A stretch of DNA of 64,000 bases from contig NC_020504.1 of the NCBI RefSeq assembly GCF_000349325.1, forward strand, positions 3,568,053-3,632,052, read 5' to 3'. Of the stretch, positions 1 to 8,538 are shown piece by piece. Position 1 is the stretch's first letter. Each line of letters begins with the position of its first letter. The translations under genes and the position numbers were made by a program. The DNA is from Streptomyces davaonensis JCM 4913. Its GTDB lineage: Bacteria > Actinomycetota > Actinomycetes > Streptomycetales > Streptomycetaceae. A model generated the notes under the pieces. It saw only the letters and a list, made by a program, of their open reading frames with translations, did no database searches and was not told the origin of the DNA.

Positions 1-147
1 GACCCGGCCTTCATCGGCATCCCGTTCTTCTACTGGTACCAGATGGCGTGGGTGCTGATCTCGACCGTGCTGACGATGGTCGCGTACCAGCTGTGGCAGC
101 GTGACCAGCGCGCCCGCGCCGCCGCGAAGGGCGGTGCGGCCGAATGA
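1..147 (+). CDS. DUF3311-type small membrane protein, 3' part only
   Basis: Only the last 48 codons are inside the window. They encode an aromatic hydrophobic segment (IPFFYWYQMAWVLISTVLT) followed by a charged tail ending in GGAAE. Its stop overlaps the start of the next gene as ATGA (144-147), so the two are translationally coupled. A small DUF3311 protein directly before a sodium:solute symporter is a common actinobacterial pair, and I infer that it is an accessory subunit of that transporter. The assignment rests on the context and the single visible membrane segment. The start lies outside the window. Confidence 0.7.
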   Translation, partial: DPAFIGIPFFYWYQMAWVLISTVLTMVAYQLWQRDQRARAAAKGGAAE

Positions 148-1739
148 ACGACGGCGTGAACGGCGTGGCACTCGCCGTCTTCATCTTCTTCTTCCTGGCC
201 GTCACGGTCATGGGCTTCCTGGCCGCGCGCTGGCGCAGGGCCGAGAACGAGCACAGCCTCGACGAGTGGGGCCTGGGCGGACGGTCGTTCGGCACCTGGA
301 TCACCTGGTTCCTGCTCGGCGGCGACCTGTATACGGCCTACACGTTCGTGGCGGTCCCGGCGGCGATCTACGCGGCCGGCGCGGCGGGCTTCTTCGCGGT
401 GCCGTACACGATCCTCGTCTACCCGCTGATCTTCACCTTCCTGCCCCGCCTGTGGTCGGTGTCCCACAAGCACGGGTACGTGACGACCTCGGACTTCGTG
501 CGCGGCCGGTTCGGCTCCAAGAGCCTTTCGCTGGCCGTGGCGGTGACCGGCATCCTCGCGACCATGCCGTACATCGCGCTCCAACTCGTCGGCATCCAGG
601 CGGTGCTGGACGTGATGGGCGTCGGTGGCGGGGAGAGCACGAACTGGTTCATCAAGGACCTGCCGCTGCTGATCGCGTTCGGTGTGCTGGCGGCGTACAC
701 GTACTCCTCCGGCCTGCGGGCCCCCGCACTGATCGCGTTCGTCAAGGACACGCTGATCTACCTGGTGATCGCGGTGGCGATCATCTACATCCCGATCAAG
801 CTGGGCGGGTTCGACGAGATCTTCGCCGCGGCGAACGACAAGTTCACCACCACCGGGGCGGGCGGCCTGGTCCCCGCCGAGGCCGGCCAATGGACGTACG
901 CCACGCTGGCGTTGGGCTCGGCGCTGGCGCTGTTCATGTACCCGCACTCCATCACGGCGACACTGTCGTCGAAGAGCCGTGACGTGATCCGCCGCAACAC
1001 CACGATCCTGCCGCTGTACTCGCTGATGCTCGGTCTGCTCGCGCTGCTCGGCTTCATGGCGATCGCGGCCGGAGTGAAGGTCGAGAACGGGCAGTTGGCG
1101 ATCCCGCAGCTGTTCGAGAACATGTTCCCGGACTGGTTCGCGGGCGTGGCGTTCGCGGCGATCGGCATCGGCGCGCTGGTGCCGGCGGCGATCATGTCGA
1201 TCGCGGCGGCGAACCTCTTCACCCGCAACATCTACAAGGACTTCATCAAGCCGGACGCGACTCCGGCGCAGGAGACGAAGATCTCCAAGCTGGTGTCCCT
1301 GCTGGTGAAGGTGGGCGCGCTGGTCTTCGTCCTGACCATGGACAAGACGGTCGCCATCAACTTCCAGCTCCTGGGCGGCATCTGGATCCTCCAGACCTTC
1401 CCGGCCCTGGTCGGCGGCCTCTTCACCCGCTGGTTCCACCGCTGGGCCCTGCTGGCCGGCTGGGCGGTCGGCATGATCTACGGCACGGTGGCGGCGTACG
1501 GCGTGGCCTCGCCGACGCAGAAGCACTTCGGCGGCTCGTCCAAGGAGATCCCCGGCATCGGGGAGATCGGCTACATCGGTCTGACGGCCTTCGTGCTGAA
1601 CCTCGCGGTGACGGTGGTCCTGACCTTCGTCCTGCGCGCCGCGAAGGCCCCGGACGGCGTCGACGAGACAAGCCCCGAGGACTACACCGCGGACGCGGGC
1701 GACCCGGGCGTACAGAAGGAACTGACTCCCACTCACTGA
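144..1739 (+). CDS. Sodium:solute symporter, monocarboxylate (MctP-like) type
   Basis: A 531-residue polytopic membrane protein, the usual length for the SSS family, with about 13 hydrophobic segments. The first is a helix at residues 7-28, followed by a polar stretch with DEWGLGGRSFGTWITWFL (a conserved early SSS region). A DLYTAYTFVAVPAAIYAAGA segment follows. The C-terminus is short and acidic. These proteins import small organic solutes with sodium. MctP of Rhizobium and its actinobacterial relatives carry lactate, pyruvate or alanine, but the substrate here is a guess from gene pairing. The gene is coupled by ATGA overlap to the DUF3311 gene before it. A strong hairpin at 1750-1789 ends the unit. 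Confidence 0.85.
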   Translation: MNDGVNGVALAVFIFFFLAVTVMGFLAARWRRAENEHSLDEWGLGGRSFGTWITWFLLGGDLYTAYTFVAVPAAIYAAGAAGFFAVPYTILVYPLIFTFLPRLWSVSHKHGYVTTSDFVRGRFGSKSLSLAVAVTGILATMPYIALQLVGIQAVLDVMGVGGGESTNWFIKDLPLLIAFGVLAAYTYSSGLRAPALIAFVKDTLIYLVIAVAIIYIPIKLGGFDEIFAAANDKFTTTGAGGLVPAEAGQWTYATLALGSALALFMYPHSITATLSSKSRDVIRRNTTILPLYSLMLGLLALLGFMAIAAGVKVENGQLAIPQLFENMFPDWFAGVAFAAIGIGALVPAAIMSIAAANLFTRNIYKDFIKPDATPAQETKISKLVSLLVKVGALVFVLTMDKTVAINFQLLGGIWILQTFPALVGGLFTRWFHRWALLAGWAVGMIYGTVAAYGVASPTQKHFGGSSKEIPGIGEIGYIGLTAFVLNLAVTVVLTFVLRAAKAPDGVDETSPEDYTADAGDPGVQKELTPTH

Positions 1740-1749
1740 GGGGAGTGCT

Positions 1750-1789
1750 CAGCGGGCCGCCGAATAGCAGATGCTACGGCGGCCCGCTG
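1750..1789. terminator. Hairpin terminator after the symporter
   Basis: Perfect 13-bp stem (1750-1762 with 1777-1789) and a 14-nt loop, starting 10 nt after the symporter stop. There is no clear T tract, as is usual for Streptomyces terminators. Confidence 0.7.
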
Positions 1790-1807
1790 TCGTACACACT
1801 CACGTCC

Positions 1808-2314
1808 ATGGACTTCCTGATCCGCGAGGTACTTCCCACCGAATACGCCGAACTGGGCGAGATCACGGCCCATGCCTACCTCCAGGACGGCCTCCTGACC
1901 TTCGGCGAGGCCGACTGGTACCTCGGCGAACTGAAGAACGTGGCGAAGAGAGCCGCCGCCGCGGACGTTCTGGTCGCCGTGGAGCAGGACCGGCTCCTCG
2001 GCGGTGTCACCTTCGTCCCCTCCCCCGGCCCGATGGCCGACCTCGCGCGCTCCGGAGAGGCGGAGATCCGGATGCTCGCCGTCGCCCACGCGGCCCGCGG
2101 CAGGGGCGTCGGAGAGGCCCTCGTACGAGCCTGCGTCGACCGCGCGAGGGCCGCAGGCGATCGCACCGGCATCGTCCTGTCCACTCAGCCCCTGATGCGC
2201 ACCGCCCACCGCATCTACGAACGCCTGGGCTTCACCCGCGTCCCCGAGCGCGACTGGAACCCCATCCCGGAGCACCCCGAGTTCACTCTCCTCACCTACG
2301 AGTTGACGCTCTGA
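1808..2314 (+). CDS. GNAT family N-acetyltransferase
   Basis: A 168-residue single-domain GNAT enzyme that would transfer an acetyl group from acetyl-CoA to an unknown amine. The acetyl-CoA loop is visible as RMLAVAHAARGRGVGEAL (the R/Q-x-x-G-x-G/A signature, here ARGRGVG). Motif B follows with IVLSTQPLMRTAHRIYERLGF, the classic bent helix with the YxxxGF ending. I chose the ATG at 1808 because the protein then starts MDFLIREVLP, at the usual distance from the first strand. An upstream in-frame extension would run through the terminator hairpin at 1750-1789. The gene is monocistronic. The substrate cannot be read from the sequence. Confidence 0.85.
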   Translation: MDFLIREVLPTEYAELGEITAHAYLQDGLLTFGEADWYLGELKNVAKRAAAADVLVAVEQDRLLGGVTFVPSPGPMADLARSGEAEIRMLAVAHAARGRGVGEALVRACVDRARAAGDRTGIVLSTQPLMRTAHRIYERLGFTRVPERDWNPIPEHPEFTLLTYELTL

Positions 2315-2324
2315 AGCCATCGCG

Positions 2325-2371
2325 ACACAACATCTGGGGGTGTCACCGCAGCCCGGCACAAGATGTATGCT
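2325..2371 (+). promoter_or_regulatory. Two NrdR boxes upstream of nrdAB
   Basis: Box 1 is acacaacatctggggg (2325-2340) and box 2 is gcacaagatgtatgct (2356-2371). Both fit the 16-bp NrdR consensus of the acaCwAtATaTwGtgt type. Their starts are 31 bp apart, about three helical turns, the usual geometry for tandem NrdR boxes. NrdR is an ATP/dATP-sensing repressor of ribonucleotide reductase genes. The nrdR gene itself is not in this window. Confidence 0.7.
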
Positions 2372-2486
2372 CATGCTCGCTGTCGTCGCAGGGGAATCCG
2401 GTGTGAATCCGGAACTGTCCCGCAACGGTGTACTTATGCGTGTTCCGGCATGTATGAGCGTCAGTCCGAGGACCTGCCGACAGTGT
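2366..2486 (+). promoter_or_regulatory. Cobalamin (B12) riboswitch in the nrdA leader
   Basis: The leader carries the conserved B12 core: ggggaatccggtgtgaatcc (2391-2410), then cccgcaac, and the 3' element gtcagtccgag followed by gacctgccgacagtg. A GC-rich hairpin region from about 2488 to 2530 can act as the expression platform. In Streptomyces, B12 is known to switch off the class Ia nrdAB operon so that the B12-dependent class II enzyme is used. The same arrangement is seen directly here. Exact aptamer edges are approximate. Confidence 0.9.
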
Positions 2487-2617
2487 GCCCGGCCGTCCGG
2501 TCCGGGTGCCTGACGTCCGGGCCTCGTGGAGTGGGCCGGTGGACGCGACGCCGTGTGCGCCGTGACCTGCCTCCTGCCCTCCGCAAGGCCCCGTGCCGAG
2601 CGAGGGAGAGCCCCCAC

Positions 2618-4963
2618 GTGACCATCGCGCCAGCCGACCCGGCTTCAGCCGCCCCGGTGGAGACCGACGGTCCCGGTACCGCGCTGCTGCGGACCCTGAC
2701 CGAGCTGACCGCCGACCTCCCCGACGCCGACCCCGGCCGGGTCGCCGCCGCCGCGCTGCGCGGCCGGTCCTCGCGGGCCGACGAGGCCGAACTGCGCGAG
2801 CTGGCCACCGAGGCCGCTGCCGGGCTCATCTCCGAGGACCCCGCCTACAGCAGGCTGGCCGCCCGGCTGCTGACGATCTCCATCGCCGCCGAGGCCGCCT
2901 CGCAGGGTGTCGTCTCCTTCACCGAGTCCGTCGCGGTCGGGCACCGGGAGGGGCTCATCGCCGACCGGACCGCCGAGTTCGTGCGGATCCACGCCGAGCG
3001 CCTCGACGCGCTCGTCGACTCCGGTGCCGACGACCGGTTCGGGTACTTCGGGCTGCGCACCCTGCACAGCCGGTACCTGCTTCGGCACCCCATCACCCGC
3101 AAGGTCGTCGAGACGCCCCAGCACTTCATGCTCCGCGTCGCCGCCGGTCTCGCCGAGGACGACACCACTCGCGCACTGAACGAAGTCGCCGCGCTCTACG
3201 GGCTCATGAGCCGCCTCGACTACCTCCCCTCCTCGCCCACGCTCTTCAACTCCGGCACCCGGCACCCCCAGATGTCGTCCTGCTACCTCCTCGACTCCCC
3301 GATGGACGAGCTGGACTCCATCTACGACCGCTACCACCAGGTCGCCCGGCTCTCCAAGCACGCCGGCGGCATCGGTCTTTCCTACTCCCGGATCCGCTCC
3401 CGGGGTTCACTGATCCGCGGCACCAACGGGCACTCCAACGGCATCGTCCCGTTCCTGAAGACGCTCGACGCCTCCGTCGCCGCCGTGAACCAGGGCGGGC
3501 GCCGCAAGGGCGCGGCAGCGGTCTACCTGGAGACCTGGCACTCCGACATCGAGGAGTTCCTGGAGCTGCGGGACAACACCGGTGAGGACGCCCGCCGGAC
3601 GCACAACCTGAACCTCGCGCACTGGATCCCGGACGAGTTCATGCGCCGCGTGAACGAGGACGCCCAGTGGTCCCTGTTCTCCCCCGCCGACGTGCCCGAG
3701 CTGGTCGACCTGTGGGGCGAGGAGTTCGACGCCGCGTATCGCAGGGCCGAGGACGCGGGGCTCGCGCGCAAGACCATCGCCGCCCGTGATCTGTACGGCC
3801 GGATGATGCGCACCCTGGCGCAGACCGGCAACGGCTGGATGACCTTCAAGGACGCCGCCAACCGCACCGCCAACCAGACGGCCCTGCCGGGCCATGTCGT
3901 CCACTCCTCCAACCTCTGCACGGAGATCCTGGAGGTCACCGACGACGGGGAGACGGCGGTCTGCAACCTGGGGTCGGTGAACCTGGGTGCCTTCGTGGCC
4001 AACGGCGACATCGACTGGGAGCGGCTCGACGCCACCGTCCGTACCGCCGTCACCTTCCTGGACCGGGTCGTCGACATCAACTTCTACCCGACCGAGCAGG
4101 CGGGCCGCTCGAACGCCAAGTGGCGGCCCGTGGGCCTGGGCGCGATGGGTCTCCAGGACGTCTTCTTCCAGCTGCGGCTGCCGTTCGACTCCCCCGAGGC
4201 CAAGGCGCTCTCCACCCGGATCGCCGAGCGCATCATGCTCGCCGCCTACGAGGCCTCCGCCGACCTCGCCGAGCGCAACGGCCCGCTCCCGGCCTGGGAG
4301 AAGACCCGTACCGCCCAGGGCGTCCTGCACCCCGACCACTACGACGCCGAACTCACCTGGCCCGAGCGGTGGGCGGCGCTGCGCAGCCGTATCGCCGGGA
4401 CCGGGATGCGCAACTCGCTGCTGCTGGCGATCGCGCCGACCGCGACCATCGCCTCGATCGCGGGCGTCTACGAGTGCATCGAGCCGCAGGTGTCCAACCT
4501 GTTCAAGCGCGAGACGCTGTCCGGTGAGTTCCTCCAGGTCAACTCCTACCTGGTGAACGACCTCAAGGAGCTGGGCGTCTGGGACGCCCGCACCCGTGAG
4601 GCGCTGCGCGAGGCGAACGGCTCGGTGCAGGACTTCGTCTGGATCCCGGAGGACGTACGGCGGCTCTACCGCACGGCGTGGGAGATCCCGCAGCGCGGCC
4701 TGATCGACATGGCCGCCGCCCGGACGCCGTTCCTGGACCAGTCCCAGTCGCTGAACCTGTTCCTGGAGACGCCGACCATCGGCAAGCTCTCCTCGATGTA
4801 CGCCTACGCCTGGAAGTCCGGGCTGAAGACGACGTACTACCTGCGTTCGCGCCCGGCGACCCGCATCGCCCGCGCCGCACAGGCGACGCTCCCCGTCCAG
4901 CAGTCCGCGGACGCCGTCGCCTGCTCCCTGGAAAACCCCGAGTCCTGCGAGGCCTGCCAGTAA
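2618..4963 (+). CDS. nrdA: Ribonucleoside-diphosphate reductase class Ia, alpha subunit
   Basis: Catalytic subunit (781 aa) that reduces NDPs to dNDPs using the radical supplied by NrdB. The catalytic residues are present: SSCYLL with Cys222, NLCTE with Asn432, Cys434 and Glu436, and the partner Cys449 in AVCNLGS. The C-terminal tail ends CEAC-Q, the redox-active cysteine pair recharged by thioredoxin. I do not see a clear N-terminal ATP-cone; residues 1-60 are Ala/Asp-rich and poorly conserved. The GTG at 2618 is preferred, with a GAGGGAG ribosome site 9 nt upstream. An earlier in-frame ATG would run through the riboswitch. The stop overlaps the nrdB start (TAATG). Controlled by NrdR boxes and a B12 riboswitch upstream. 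Confidence 0.95.
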   Translation: MTIAPADPASAAPVETDGPGTALLRTLTELTADLPDADPGRVAAAALRGRSSRADEAELRELATEAAAGLISEDPAYSRLAARLLTISIAAEAASQGVVSFTESVAVGHREGLIADRTAEFVRIHAERLDALVDSGADDRFGYFGLRTLHSRYLLRHPITRKVVETPQHFMLRVAAGLAEDDTTRALNEVAALYGLMSRLDYLPSSPTLFNSGTRHPQMSSCYLLDSPMDELDSIYDRYHQVARLSKHAGGIGLSYSRIRSRGSLIRGTNGHSNGIVPFLKTLDASVAAVNQGGRRKGAAAVYLETWHSDIEEFLELRDNTGEDARRTHNLNLAHWIPDEFMRRVNEDAQWSLFSPADVPELVDLWGEEFDAAYRRAEDAGLARKTIAARDLYGRMMRTLAQTGNGWMTFKDAANRTANQTALPGHVVHSSNLCTEILEVTDDGETAVCNLGSVNLGAFVANGDIDWERLDATVRTAVTFLDRVVDINFYPTEQAGRSNAKWRPVGLGAMGLQDVFFQLRLPFDSPEAKALSTRIAERIMLAAYEASADLAERNGPLPAWEKTRTAQGVLHPDHYDAELTWPERWAALRSRIAGTGMRNSLLLAIAPTATIASIAGVYECIEPQVSNLFKRETLSGEFLQVNSYLVNDLKELGVWDARTREALREANGSVQDFVWIPEDVRRLYRTAWEIPQRGLIDMAAARTPFLDQSQSLNLFLETPTIGKLSSMYAYAWKSGLKTTYYLRSRPATRIARAAQATLPVQQSADAVACSLENPESCEACQ

Positions 4964-5976
4964 TGTCCAGCGACCACAAGAACCTGCTCGACCCGGGCTT
5001 CGAGCTGACTCTGCGCCCCATGCGCTACCCCGACTTCTACGAGCGCTACCGGGACGCCATCAAGAACACCTGGACCGTGGAGGAGGTCGACCTCCACTCG
5101 GACGTCGCCGATCTCGCCAAGCTGACGCCCGCCGAGCAGCACCTCATCGGCCGACTGGTCGCCTTCTTCGCGACCGGCGACTCGATCGTCGCGAACAACC
5201 TGGTGCTGACGCTGTACAAGCACATCAACTCCCCCGAGGCGCGGCTGTACCTGTCCCGCCAGCTCTTCGAGGAGGCCGTGCACGTCCAGTTCTATCTGAC
5301 GCTGCTGGACACCTATCTGCCCGACCCGGAGGACAGGGCGGCGGCCTTCGACGCCGTCGAGAACATCCCGTCCATCCGCGAGAAGGCCGGGTTCTGCTTC
5401 AAGTGGATCAACGAGGTCGAGAAGCTGGACCGCCTGGAGTCCCAGGCGGACCGCCGCCGCTTCCTGCTCAACCTGATCTGCTTCGCCGCGTGCATCGAGG
5501 GCCTGTTCTTCTACGGCGCCTTCGCGTACGTCTACTGGTTCCGCAGCCGGGGTCTGCTGCACGGCCTCGCGACCGGCACCAACTGGGTGTTCCGCGACGA
5601 GACGATGCACATGAGCTTCGCCTTCGACGTCGTGGACACGGTCCGCAAGGAGGAGCCGGAGCTCTTCGACGACCGACTCCAGCAGCAGGTCACCGACATG
5701 CTGCGGGAGGCCGTCGAGGCCGAGCTCCAGTTCGCGCGCGACCTGTGCGGTGACGGCCTGCCGGGCATGAACACCGACTCGATGCGGCAGTACCTGGAGT
5801 GCGTCGCCGACCAGCGGCTGAGCCGGCTCGGCTTCGCCCCGGTGTACGGCTCGGAGAACCCCTTCTCCTTCATGGAGCTGCAAGGGGTTCAGGAGCTCAC
5901 CAACTTCTTCGAGCGGCGCCCTTCGGCGTACCAGGTCGCGGTGGAGGGCACGGTCGACCTCGACGAGGACTTCTGA
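4963..5976 (+). CDS. nrdB: Ribonucleoside-diphosphate reductase class Ia, beta subunit
   Basis: Radical-generating subunit, 337 aa. The diiron ligands can be placed by motif: Asp73 in ATGDS, Glu104 and His107 in FEEAVH, Glu179 in CIEGLF, and Glu213 with His216 in RDETMH. Tyr111 sits four residues after His107, where the stable tyrosyl radical of class Ia enzymes resides. This is therefore not a radical-less variant. The acidic C-terminus DLDEDF is the usual docking tail for NrdA. The start ATG overlaps the nrdA stop by one base, giving 1:1 coupled translation. The second gene of the nrdAB unit; a GlxA/AraC-type regulator follows 215 nt later. Confidence 0.95.
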   Translation: MSSDHKNLLDPGFELTLRPMRYPDFYERYRDAIKNTWTVEEVDLHSDVADLAKLTPAEQHLIGRLVAFFATGDSIVANNLVLTLYKHINSPEARLYLSRQLFEEAVHVQFYLTLLDTYLPDPEDRAAAFDAVENIPSIREKAGFCFKWINEVEKLDRLESQADRRRFLLNLICFAACIEGLFFYGAFAYVYWFRSRGLLHGLATGTNWVFRDETMHMSFAFDVVDTVRKEEPELFDDRLQQQVTDMLREAVEAELQFARDLCGDGLPGMNTDSMRQYLECVADQRLSRLGFAPVYGSENPFSFMELQGVQELTNFFERRPSAYQVAVEGTVDLDEDF

Positions 5977-6098
5977 GTCGGGCGGGCCGCCCGCAGTTGG
6001 CGGTCGATCCGGCGCTCGTGGGCGAGGCCCATGAGCGCCGGGGCCGCGAGGAGGAGGAAGAGAACGGTCACGGTCAGGGTTCCGAGGAGTGCGTCCAT
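5889..6098 (-). CDS. Possible small single-span membrane protein, antisense to the end of nrdB
   Basis: A 69-codon frame opposite the nrdB 3' end. Its first 39 codons lie outside nrdB and look genuinely coding. They encode MDALLGTLTVTVLFLLLAAP, one membrane helix, then a basic HERRIDRQLRAAR segment, with nearly all codons ending in G or C. The last 30 codons read antisense through nrdB and look non-functional. I see no Shine-Dalgarno before the ATG, so a leaderless message would be needed. I do not recognise a family beyond small one-helix actinobacterial proteins with an ERRIDRQLR tail. The chance of a chance frame is substantial. Confidence 0.45.
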   Translation of the reverse strand: MDALLGTLTVTVLFLLLAAPALMGLAHERRIDRQLRAARPTQKSSSRSTVPSTATWYAEGRRSKKLVSS

Positions 6099-6191
6099 GC
6101 AGTAATGGTCGTACGGCGAGAACACTCCTGACAGTGGCAGGACTGCCGTACAGCATCGAATTACTGCCATAACCGTGGCACACTGGGCTCC

Positions 6192-7157
6192 ATGCTGAAG
6201 AACGTGGCTCTCGCCCTGCTCGACGGTGCGCACCCCTTCGAACTCGGGGTCGTCTGCGAGGTCTTCGGGCTGGATCGCAGTGACGAGGGACTTCCGGTGT
6301 ACGACTTCGCGGTCGTCTCGGCGGAGGGCCCGTCCCTCGCCACCCACGTCCCCGGGTTCACGGTGTCCACGCCGTACGGCCTGGACCGGCTCGACGAGGC
6401 CGATCTGATCGCGGTGCCGGCGGGCAGCGACTACATCGGCCGGGACTATCCGCCCGCGCTGCTGGACGCCCTGGTGCGGGCCGTCGACCGCGGGGCCCGG
6501 GTGCTCAGCGTCTGTTCCGGCGTCTTCGTGCTCGGCGCCGCGGGACTGCTCGACGGGCGGCGCTGCGCGGTGCACTGGAAGCAGGCCGAGGAGCTGGCCA
6601 GGCGCTTCCCGCGCGCGGTCGTCGAGCCGGATGTGCTGTACGTGGACGAGGACCCGGTGATCACCTCGGCGGGCACCGCCGCCGGGATCGACGCCTGTCT
6701 GCACCTGGTGCGCAAGGAGCAGGGCACGGACGTCGCCAACGCCATCGCCCGGCGCATGGTCGTGCCCCCGCACCGGGACGGGGGTCAGGCGCAGTACATC
6801 GACCGCCCGCTGCCCCGCTCCCAGTGCGACACGGTCGGCGACGTGCTGACCTGGATGGAGCGCCATCTCGACGAGGAGGTCACCGTCGAGCAGCTCGCCG
6901 AGCTCGCGCACATGTCCCCGCGCACCTTCGCCCGCCGCTTCCAGCAGGAGACCGGCACCACGCCGTACCGCTGGATCCTGCGCCAACGGGTACTGCTGGC
7001 CCAGCAGTTGCTGGAGACGACGGACGACACGGTGGACGCGGTCGCGGGCCGAACCGGGTTCGGTACCGCAGCCGCCCTGCGCCACCAGTTCGTACGTGCG
7101 CTGGGGATCACCCCGAACGCCTACCGGCGTGCCTTCCGGGGCCCGGAGGCGGCCTGA
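6192..7157 (+). CDS. nrdS: GlxA/AraC family regulator with DJ-1-like domain (NrdS-like)
   Basis: Two-domain regulator of 321 aa. Residues about 4-170 form a DJ-1/PfpI-like fold with the nucleophile-elbow cysteine in VLSVCSGVFVL. Residues about 220-315 carry two AraC-type helix-turn-helices, seen as VTVEQLAELAHMSPRTFARR and the second recognition region GITPNAYRRAF. The S. coelicolor nrdABS operon ends with an AraC-like gene called nrdS, and position and type match that here, hence the symbol; its regulatory role is not established from sequence. There is a 215-nt gap after nrdB, so it may have its own promoter. It ends 4 nt before the convergent P450 gene with no visible terminator between them. 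Confidence 0.8.
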   Translation: MLKNVALALLDGAHPFELGVVCEVFGLDRSDEGLPVYDFAVVSAEGPSLATHVPGFTVSTPYGLDRLDEADLIAVPAGSDYIGRDYPPALLDALVRAVDRGARVLSVCSGVFVLGAAGLLDGRRCAVHWKQAEELARRFPRAVVEPDVLYVDEDPVITSAGTAAGIDACLHLVRKEQGTDVANAIARRMVVPPHRDGGQAQYIDRPLPRSQCDTVGDVLTWMERHLDEEVTVEQLAELAHMSPRTFARRFQQETGTTPYRWILRQRVLLAQQLLETTDDTVDAVAGRTGFGTAAALRHQFVRALGITPNAYRRAFRGPEAA

Positions 7158-7161
7158 GCCG

Positions 7162-8538
7162 TCACCGGGACACCGGCCTGAGCCGCAGGTCGTGCGGACG
7201 GAGCGTGATGCCCACCCGGGTGGCGTCGTTGGATCCGGACACCTGCTCGAACCGGTACTTCGTGGCCAACGCCGCGGTGATCAGCGTCAGTTGGGCCATG
7301 GAGAAGTGGTCGCTCGGGCACTTGCGGTTGCCCACGCTGAAGGGGTTCATCGCGTATTTCGGCACCTCCTTCACCCGTTCCGGAAGCCAGCGGTCGGGAT
7401 CGAACCGGAGGTTGTCGGCGTACGACTTCGGGTCGCGCTGGATCGCATACGGGCTGTACACGATGTCAGCGCCTGCCGGAATGCGATAGCCGCCCAGCTC
7501 GGTGTCGGTCACCGCCCGGCGCGTCAAAATCCAGACGGCCGGGCGCAAACGCATGGCCTCCACGACGACATTGTTGGTGTGCCGGAGCTTCCGCACGTCC
7601 TCGAATGCGACGGGCCGGCCACCGGTGACGGATTCGACCTCCGCGGCCACCCGGTCGGCGTGCTCCGGATGTTCCGTGAGCACTTGCAGCAGCCACATGA
7701 TCGTGGACGCCACGGTTTCGCTTCCCGGGGTGAGTATCGCGACCACCTGGTCGTGGATCTCCTGTTCCCCGATCGGCTCTCCATTCTCGTCCTTCGCCTC
7801 CAGCAATGCCGTCAGCAAATCGTCCGGCCTTTGACCAGATGCCCGCCGCTCGGCGACGATCTCGTCGACCAGCGCATGCAAATCGGCCAGGGCCCGGTTG
7901 AATTTGCGGTTGGGCGGAAGCGGCAGCCGGTAGAGCGGTCCGGCCGGAATCACCATCCTGCGGTACATACCACGGAACACGGTGGCGAGTGCGACGCACA
8001 ACCGCTCGGCGCGCTCGTCCATGAAATCGCCACGCAGCAGACAGCGGGCGGCGATCCGGACGGCCACCCGGAACGACTCCGAGGTGCAGTCGACCGTCTC
8101 ACCGGGCCGCCAGCGCACGGTCAGCGCGTGCGCCTCCTCCTCCATGATCGGCCCGTACGCGGGGATCGCGTCGAGCCGGAACGCGGGCTGGATGGTGCGT
8201 CGCTGACGCCGGTGCCGGGGGCCGTTCGCGGTGGCCACGCCCTCCTTGCCGAGCAGGGCTTCGAGGGACTCCCAGAGCGGTCCGTCGATCTTGAAGTCGG
8301 TGGACAGGGCCAGCGCGCCGGTGAGGTCCGGCGCGGTGACCGCGTACACCGTCTTCGGTCCGAGCTTCAGCCGGACCACGTCGCCGTGCTCGCGCAGGGC
8401 GGCCATGAAGGAGAGCGGATCGCGCACCAGCTTCCAGCCGTGCCCGAGCAGCGGGACGCCACCGCCCGCCACGGGCGGCTCGCGCAGCTCGGATTCCGCA
8501 TATATCTGCGTTTCCGGCTTCACAGACTCGACGGTCAT
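7162..8538 (-). CDS. Cytochrome P450, CYP170A1-like albaflavenone synthase
   Basis: Soluble bacterial P450 of 458 aa. The ExxR motif is visible in VVEAMRLRP, and the heme-thiolate loop is [14 protein letters not shown] with the cysteine followed by Pro rather than the common Ala or Leu. The I-helix reads [11 protein letters not shown], departing from the usual AGxxT consensus. These features and long stretches resemble S. coelicolor CYP170A1 as I remember it. That enzyme oxidises epi-isozizaene through albaflavenols to the sesquiterpene ketone albaflavenone. The start ATG overlaps the stop of the terpene synthase (8535-8538), so the two are co-translated. An Asp-rich stretch linked in CYP170A1 to a second terpene-synthase activity reads KDENGE here. 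Confidence 0.9.
   Translation of the reverse strand: MTVESVKPETQIYAESELREPPVAGGGVPLLGHGWKLVRDPLSFMAALREHGDVVRLKLGPKTVYAVTAPDLTGALALSTDFKIDGPLWESLEALLGKEGVATANGPRHRRQRRTIQPAFRLDAIPAYGPIMEEEAHALTVRWRPGETVDCTSESFRVAVRIAARCLLRGDFMDERAERLCVALATVFRGMYRRMVIPAGPLYRLPLPPNRKFNRALADLHALVDEIVAERRASGQRPDDLLTALLEAKDENGEPIGEQEIHDQVVAILTPGSETVASTIMWLLQVLTEHPEHADRVAAEVESVTGGRPVAFEDVRKLRHTNNVVVEAMRLRPAVWILTRRAVTDTELGGYRIPAGADIVYSPYAIQRDPKSYADNLRFDPDRWLPERVKEVPKYAMNPFSVGNRKCPSDHFSMAQLTLITAALATKYRFEQVSGSNDATRVGITLRPHDLRLRPVSR

Noticed and set aside
2363..2617. An earlier in-frame start for nrdA
   Set aside because: It would read through the riboswitch aptamer; a GAGGGAG site and GTG at 2618 are better.
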